The notes under the pieces were generated by a model. The model was given only the letters and a program-made list of their open reading frames with translations, did not search any database and was not told the origin of the DNA. The translations under genes were made by a program, and so were the position numbers. A stretch of DNA of 64,000 nucleotides from Streptomyces eurythermus (GTDB taxonomy: Bacteria > Actinomycetota > Actinomycetes > Streptomycetales > Streptomycetaceae), in NCBI RefSeq assembly GCF_014649115.1, contig NZ_BMSK01000014.1, positions 124,001 through 188,000 on the forward strand. The letters run 5' to 3'. Every line of letters begins with the position of its first letter. The stretch's first letter is position 1. Positions 59,932-64,000 of this stretch are shown piece after piece.

Positions 59932-62151
59932 TCACCGCTCCCTGACCAGCGCCGCGTACGCGCCGCCGCGCGCCACCAGCTCCTCGTGCCGCCCGCGTTC
60001 CACGACCGTGCCGTGCTCCAGGACGACGATCTCGTCGCTGTCGCGGACCGTGCTCAGCCGGTGCGCGATCACCACACAGGCACAGCCGCGCCGGCGCAGG
60101 TTGTCCATCACCACCAGCTCGGTCTCCGCGTCCAGCGCGCTGGTCACCTCGTCCAGCACCAGGATGCTCGGCCGGCGCACCAGCGCCCGCGCGATCTCCA
60201 GGCGCTGGCGCTGCCCGCCGGAGAAGTTGCGGCCGTCCTGCTCGACCCGGCTGTGGATGCCGCCGGGCCGGCGCATCACCACGTCGTACAGCGCCGCGTC
60301 CTTCAGCGCCTCCACCACCGCCTCGTCGGGGATGGACGGGTCCCACAGGGCCACGTTGTCGCGGACCGAGCCCTCGAACAGGAAGACGTCCTGGTCCACG
60401 AAGGAGACGGAGGCGGCGAGCGCGCCGCGCGGGATGTCCTCCAGCCGGCGGCCGTCGATGCGGATCACCCCGTCCCAGGGTGTGTACAGGCCCGAGATCA
60501 GCCGGGAGACCGTGGACTTGCCGCTGCCCGAACCGCCGACCAGCGCGACCTGCTGCCCGGGGCCGACGGTCAGGTCGAAGCCGGTCAGCAGCGGCTGGTC
60601 CAGCGGGCTGTAGCCGAAGGTGATGTTCTCCAGCTCCACATGGCCGTGCAGCCGCCGGGCCGAGTCGCCGCCCGGGCGGGCGTAGAGCGGGTCGGTCCGG
60701 AAGTTCTCCACGTCCTTCAGCCGGGCGACGTCGGCCGCGAAGTCCTGGATGCGGCCCGCCACGCCGTTGAGCCGGGTCAGCGGCGCGGTGAAGCGGGCGA
60801 CCAGCGCCTGGAAGGCGACCAGCAGCCCGACCGAGATGTGCCCCTCCACCGCGCGCAGCCCGCCGATCCAGAGGATGAGCGCGCTGTTGAAGGTGGCGAG
60901 CGTCGGCGCGACCACGCCCAGCCAGGCGCTCGGCACACCGAGCCGCTGCTGCTCCTCCAGCGTGGTGGCGTGCTGCCCGGCCCACTTGCGGAAGTAGCCG
61001 TCCTCGCCGCCGGTCGCCTTCAGCGTCTCGATCAGCTGAAGGCCGGTGTACGAGGTGTTGGTGAGCCGTGCGGTGTCCGCGCGCAGCTTCGCCGTGCGGG
61101 TGGCGCGCAGCCGTACGACGAGCCGCATGGCCACCACGTTCAGCAGCGCCACGGCGATGCCGACGAACGTCAGCTGCGGGTCGTAGGTGTACAGCAGGAC
61201 CGCGTACAGCACGACCACGATCGCGTCCACGCCGGCCGCCGCGAGGTCGCGGGCCAGGGTCTCGGCGACCTGGTCGTTGGACTGCAGCCGCTGCACCAGG
61301 TCGGCGGGGGAGCGCTGGGCGAAGAACGTCACCGGCAGCCGCAGCAGATGGCGCAGGAACCGGGCGCTGGAGAGGGTGGAGGAGATGATCCGGCCGTGCA
61401 GCAGGTTGGCCTGCTGGAGCCAGGTCAGCACCAGCGTGAGCAGCACACAGGCGGCCATGGAGGTGAACAGCACCCCCAGCAGGGAGGTCTGCCCGCCGAT
61501 GAGGAACGTGTCGATGTAGGTGCGGCTGAGCGCGGGCACGGCCGCGCCGACCGCGACCAGCAGCAGGCTGGCCAGCACCGCCGCCGGGAGGGTGCCGGCG
61601 GTGCCGCGCAGCCGGGCCGGCATCGCGCCGAGCACCCCGGAGCGGCGCCCGCCCCGGGTGAAGCCCTCGCCGGGCTCCAGCACCAGCACGACCCCGGTGA
61701 AACTGCCGTCGAACTCCTCCATGGGCACGAAACGGCGGCCCTTGGCGGGGTCGTTGACGTACACCCCGCGCCGGCCGAGGCGGCGGCCCATGCCGTCGTA
61801 GACGACGTAGTGGTTGAACTCCCAGAAGAGGATGGCCGGGGCCCGCACCTCGGCGAGGGCGGCCAGGTCCATCTGCATGCCCTTGGCGGTCAGGCCGTAA
61901 CCGCGGGCCGCCTTCAGCAGGTTGGAGGCGCGGGAGCCGTCGCGGGAGACACCGCAGGCGATGCGCAGCTCCTCCAGCGGGACGTGCCGGCCGTAGTGGG
62001 CGAGGACCATCGCGAGGGAGGCGGCGCCGCACTCGACGGCCTCCATCTGCAACACGGTGGGCGTACGGACCTTGCCGGTACGGGACTTGGGGGCCGGACG
62101 CTTGGCGGGGGCCGCCCGTCTGCGGCCGCGGGTTTCCTGGGCGGTGGTCAC
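59932..62151 (-). CDS. NHLP-family peptidase/permease/ATPase (C39) peptide exporter
   Basis: A 739-residue peptide exporter that both cuts and exports double-glycine peptides. C39 peptidase domain: residues 30-165, with catalytic Cys41 in VLQMEAVECGAASLAM, His114 in EFNHYVVYDG and Asp134 in YVNDPAKG. Six membrane helices follow (about 190-460), then the ATPase with GGSGSGKST, FSGGQRQRLEIARAL and ILVLDEVTSALD. GTG 62151 overlaps the adaptor gene stop as GTGA, and its own stop is 1 base from the next start, so all three genes are one operon. The substrate is most likely the peptide at 63069-63287. Confidence 0.95.
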   Translation of the reverse strand: MTTAQETRGRRRAAPAKRPAPKSRTGKVRTPTVLQMEAVECGAASLAMVLAHYGRHVPLEELRIACGVSRDGSRASNLLKAARGYGLTAKGMQMDLAALAEVRAPAILFWEFNHYVVYDGMGRRLGRRGVYVNDPAKGRRFVPMEEFDGSFTGVVLVLEPGEGFTRGGRRSGVLGAMPARLRGTAGTLPAAVLASLLLVAVGAAVPALSRTYIDTFLIGGQTSLLGVLFTSMAACVLLTLVLTWLQQANLLHGRIISSTLSSARFLRHLLRLPVTFFAQRSPADLVQRLQSNDQVAETLARDLAAAGVDAIVVVLYAVLLYTYDPQLTFVGIAVALLNVVAMRLVVRLRATRTAKLRADTARLTNTSYTGLQLIETLKATGGEDGYFRKWAGQHATTLEEQQRLGVPSAWLGVVAPTLATFNSALILWIGGLRAVEGHISVGLLVAFQALVARFTAPLTRLNGVAGRIQDFAADVARLKDVENFRTDPLYARPGGDSARRLHGHVELENITFGYSPLDQPLLTGFDLTVGPGQQVALVGGSGSGKSTVSRLISGLYTPWDGVIRIDGRRLEDIPRGALAASVSFVDQDVFLFEGSVRDNVALWDPSIPDEAVVEALKDAALYDVVMRRPGGIHSRVEQDGRNFSGGQRQRLEIARALVRRPSILVLDEVTSALDAETELVVMDNLRRRGCACVVIAHRLSTVRDSDEIVVLEHGTVVERGRHEELVARGGAYAALVRER

Positions 62152-62954
62152 GGGAGCAGCCAATCGACGGGATGCTGGTCGGCGAGGTGGACGGAGCCGG
62201 TGGCGAGGGTCATGGACTCCAGCCGGAACGGCGGCCCGCCGGCGTTGGACCAGCGGTAACCGCTCTTGGTGGCGGGCGAGTCGGCGAGTTCCACCAGGAC
62301 GGCGACCGGGGGGCCCTTGCGGGTGAACTGCTCGCCGAGCTGGCTGTCGCCGAGGAACGCGGCGATCGTCTGGGCGGACTGCGCGGTGCGGTCCACCGAC
62401 TTCACCGTGCCGCGCAGCACGCCGTACCGCTGTGCCGGGACCGAGGAGACGGTCAGGTCGACGGAGGCGTGCGCCGGGATGGCGGCGGCGTTCTCGGCGG
62501 GCACGTACACGGTCGCGTACAGCGGGTCGGAGGCGTGGGCGACCTTCTCGACGGCGGCGACGTCGGTGCCGGTCTGGATGATCTGCCCGATGGACGCGGC
62601 GAGCGTGGTGACACGGCCGGCGGCGACCGTCCGCACCACCGTCTCGCCTTGTTCCGTACGGACCTTGAGCACGGGCGCGTTCGCGGGGAGCCGTTCGCCC
62701 TGCCGGGCGAGGACGGCCGTCACCTGCCCGGCCACCGGGCTCTGGAGCAGATAACTGCCCTGTCCGTGGGTGAGGATGGCGGGCGCGCTCACCGTGGAGG
62801 CGACCGAGCCGGTCACCGCCCACACGGTGGCCGCGGCCATGACGACGACGGTGACGCCGAGCGCCAGCCAGCCCTGCGGACGGGCCAGCCGCACCGGAAG
62901 GTCCAGCTCCTCCGGCGACTGGAGCTTGGCGAGGGCCTGTTGGCGGAACTGCAC
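62148..62954 (-). CDS. HlyD-type adaptor (NHLP peptide secretion protein)
   Basis: A 268-residue membrane-fusion-type protein. A short cytoplasmic start (RQQALAKLQSPEELDLPVRL) is followed by one membrane helix (LALGVTVVVMAAATVWAVTG) and an extracytoplasmic domain with two biotinyl-lipoyl-like halves (SPVAGQVTAVLARQGERLPA and RTVAAGRVTTLAASIGQII). This is the adaptor of NHLP peptide exporters. GTG 62954 has GAGGGAAG upstream. It is the first transporter gene after the precursor peptide, behind a hairpin. Confidence 0.93.
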   Translation of the reverse strand: MQFRQQALAKLQSPEELDLPVRLARPQGWLALGVTVVVMAAATVWAVTGSVASTVSAPAILTHGQGSYLLQSPVAGQVTAVLARQGERLPANAPVLKVRTEQGETVVRTVAAGRVTTLAASIGQIIQTGTDVAAVEKVAHASDPLYATVYVPAENAAAIPAHASVDLTVSSVPAQRYGVLRGTVKSVDRTAQSAQTIAAFLGDSQLGEQFTRKGPPVAVLVELADSPATKSGYRWSNAGGPPFRLESMTLATGSVHLADQHPVDWLLP

Positions 62955-63015
62955 GGAACTTCCCTCACCTGTGGGTAAGACGCATGGGTGACGCGTTCGG
63001 TGCCCAACGTCCGAG

Positions 63016-63046
63016 AGTCCCGGAGCCGAGGGACGGCTCCGGGACT
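63016..63046 (-). terminator. hairpin between precursor peptide and exporter genes
   Basis: AGTCCCGGAGCC at 63016-63027 pairs exactly with 63035-63046 around a 7-base loop, 23 bases beyond the peptide stop codon and 62 before the adaptor start. It can act as a partial terminator or protect the upstream mRNA so that the peptide is made in excess of the transporter. Confidence 0.7.
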
Positions 63047-63068
63047 TCGGGTGACACCGGGGGTGCGA

Positions 63069-63287
63069 TCAGAGACCGGCGACCAGGCCGTTGATCGGGG
63101 CGGTGTTCAGGCCGGTGACACCCTCGACGGTGCCGACGACCGTGTTGACCAGACCGGTCACGCCGGGGGCGATCTCGTTCACGGTGCCCAGGGTGCTGTT
63201 GAGGGTGTTCACGGACAGACCGCCGGAGACGTTGTCCAGCTCGGCGTCCGAGATCTCGACGGTCTCGACCTGGGGGGTGGAGTTCAT
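63069..63287 (-). CDS. double-glycine leader precursor peptide, cysteine-free core
   Basis: A 72-residue precursor. The leader is 23 residues and ends in the classical C39 recognition sequence EISDAELDNVSGG. The core starts LSVNTLNSTLGTVNEIAPGV and has 49 residues, no cysteine, and many Val, Gly, Thr, Asn and Leu. It contains an imperfect repeat around GTVNEIAPGVTGL and GTVEGVTGL, each followed by an Asn-Thr pair. With no cysteine it cannot form lanthionines, and no modifying enzyme gene is nearby, so the product is probably an unmodified linear or helical peptide. ATG 63287 follows AAGGGAAG. Role (antimicrobial, signal or surface) is unknown. Confidence 0.9.
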   Translation of the reverse strand: MNSTPQVETVEISDAELDNVSGGLSVNTLNSTLGTVNEIAPGVTGLVNTVVGTVEGVTGLNTAPINGLVAGL

Positions 63288-63703
63288 GATGGAACTTCCC
63301 TTCGTATGGATGACTTCACAAGGGGGGAGCGGCCCCCTCTGGGGACAGACGGACGGCCGCGACCGCGGGCGCCGGACCCCCTGTTCCGGGGGCCCGCCGG
63401 ACCTCTGCGGTGCGATGGATCAAAGCACGCACGCGGGGCGCGCTTCCAATCAACCAGGGCTCTCACCTGGGAATTTGGCGCCCGACGGGGTTCATCCGTG
63501 CAGGCGTGCGCACGTCATGTCGGCGACTCCTTCACATGGCACACGGCATCGTCGCGACGGGCTCCTTGCGGGCCGGAACGCGAATCCGGCACTCCTCGCC
63601 AAAGGCGTGCCGCGGGGTCTGCGGTTGTGCAGAAGCTCGGGGGCCGGTGAGGTGCCTGGGTAATGGATGTGCAGATTCCCTGAAGGGGGGATTCCGGTTC
63701 ACG
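63288..63703. promoter_or_regulatory. long upstream region of the peptide operon
   Basis: About 490 gene-free bases separate the peptide gene from the thioesterase gene. It has mixed composition with AT-richer stretches around 63460-63480 and a short inverted repeat CCAGG-N7-CCTGG near 63456-63472. A promoter for the peptide operon must lie here, but I cannot place it with confidence. Small open frames are not convincing. Confidence 0.5.
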
Positions 63704-63738
63704 CTGTCAGCTGATCGTTACCGATCGGTAGCTGACAG
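63704..63738. promoter_or_regulatory. nested palindromes, operator or terminator
   Basis: CTGTCAGCT (63704-63712) and its complement (63730-63738) enclose a perfect 12-base palindrome TACCGATCGGTA at 63719-63730. This arrangement resembles TetR-type operators, but the position 37 bases beyond the thioesterase stop also fits a terminator for that gene. Confidence 0.5.
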
Positions 63739-63775
63739 TAGCCGATCAGGGGTTGTCGGCCGGTGACCGGGGACG

Positions 63776-64000
63776 TCAGCCCAGAAGCGCGTAGACCGTG
63801 CTCGCGCGGGCCGCGAGGCTGCCCGAGGCGGCGTCGGTCAGCGTCACGTCCGCGAAGGCCGTCCGGCGGCCGAGCTTCGTCAGGACCGCCTCGATCAGGA
63901 CGTCCGCGCCGGTCACCGCCCGCTGGAACGACGTCGACTGCTGCACGGTCGTCATCGGCACGAACCCGCCCCGGGCGGCCGAGACCGCGATGACGGTCGC
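63776..64000 (-). CDS. hotdog-fold (PaaI-type) thioesterase, C-terminal part
   Basis: The last 74 residues of a gene whose start lies beyond the window. The visible text VIAVSAARGGFVPMTTVQQS, then TSFQRAVTGADVLIEAVLTK and RRTAFADVTLTDAASGSLAA, matches the C-terminal half of PaaI/YbgC-like acyl-CoA thioesterases, where the long helix and three strands pack. The substrate is unknown. It runs in the same direction as the peptide operon but is separated from it by 490 bases. Confidence 0.8.
   Translation of the reverse strand, partial: ATVIAVSAARGGFVPMTTVQQSTSFQRAVTGADVLIEAVLTKLGRRTAFADVTLTDAASGSLAARASTVYALLG

Noticed and set aside
57141..59945. Open frame of 934 codons on the plus strand opposite the second NHLP transporter
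   Set aside because: High GC removes stop codons on the antisense strand; the protein is Arg/His/Gln-rich noise while the minus strand has a complete ABC transporter.
63288..63775. Second precursor peptide gene upstream of the first
   Set aside because: All short frames on both strands lack a double-glycine or similar leader and lack a ribosome-binding site.
1..64000. tRNA, rRNA or riboswitch genes
   Set aside because: No cloverleaf, CCA-ended element, rRNA signature or recognised riboswitch core was seen by eye; a covariance-model scan would be needed to exclude small RNAs.

Overview
The window is very GC-rich, with short intergenic gaps, many GTG/TTG starts, GTGA start-stop overlaps and a protein set (subtilisin inhibitor of the SSI family, CYP105-like P450 plus 3Fe-4S ferredoxin, DUF4232 lipoprotein, DUF4235, SpoIIE phosphatases, ECF sigma factor, F420-type oxidoreductases, NHLP peptide exporter) that points to a Streptomyces chromosome. 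No rRNA, tRNA or CRISPR array was found. I could not run any search, so all calls rest on reading motifs, starts and context by eye.

Layout. 1-5.3 kb: an FtsX/MacB-type ABC exporter (cut by the left edge), an exported TIM-barrel metallohydrolase and a stand-alone SpoIIE phosphatase. 5.3-11.2 kb: an accessory patch with a frameshifted membrane protein gene, an unrecognised coiled-coil protein, two broken transposases, one intact 0.87-kb IS5-like element, a remnant of an exported protein, and a signal-less AA10 (LPMO-like) protein whose copper-binding first histidine is missing. 11.3-13.9 kb: two tandem S8 proteases that align without gaps, the second with an altered serine loop. 14-21.4 kb: an alpha/beta hydrolase, a small unknown protein, a B3/B4-domain protein, a PaiB-like FMN protein divergent from an XRE-cupin regulator, a HAD phosphatase, a PHP-domain protein, an SDR and a small conserved protein.

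21.4-26.8 kb: a secreted GH16-CBM13 glucanase, then a compact Mrp-type cation/proton antiporter operon that lacks MrpA and carries an apparent MrpF-MrpG fusion. 26.8-39 kb: STAS antagonist, quinone oxidoreductase divergent from a GlxA-type regulator, flavin-split-barrel enzymes, glutathionyl-hydroquinone reductase, CDF metal exporter, P450-ferredoxin pair, GH114 lipoprotein, aldo/keto reductase, universal stress protein and an ArsB-like permease. 39-44.3 kb: a signalling block of DUF4232 lipoprotein, membrane Ser/Thr kinase divergent from an ECF sigma factor, and a PAS-GAF-SpoIIE-ATPase phosphatase. 44.6-51.6 kb: Tat-exported GH2 galactosidase behind a repeat-filled leader, a Fic-like toxin-antitoxin pair with a degenerate Fic motif, a subtilisin inhibitor with predicted Lys at P1, a CDGSH protein, a methyltransferase and a haem-oxygenase-like protein. 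51.8-57 kb: envelope functions (SDR, DMT permease, polysaccharide deacetylase, MGDG-synthase-like glycosyltransferase, YihY/BrkB protein).

57.1-63.3 kb is the most interesting region: a 72-residue double-glycine precursor peptide, a HlyD-type adaptor, a C39-peptidase ABC transporter and a second NHLP-type ABC transporter lie in order on the minus strand, with no modifying enzyme visible. The core peptide is hydrophobic, has no cysteine and carries an internal repeat. The leader is presumably cut at Gly-Gly by the C39 domain during export, so the locus looks like a self-contained export cassette for a probably unmodified peptide. A hairpin between precursor and transporter genes would let the peptide be made in excess. 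The window ends inside a hotdog-fold thioesterase gene.
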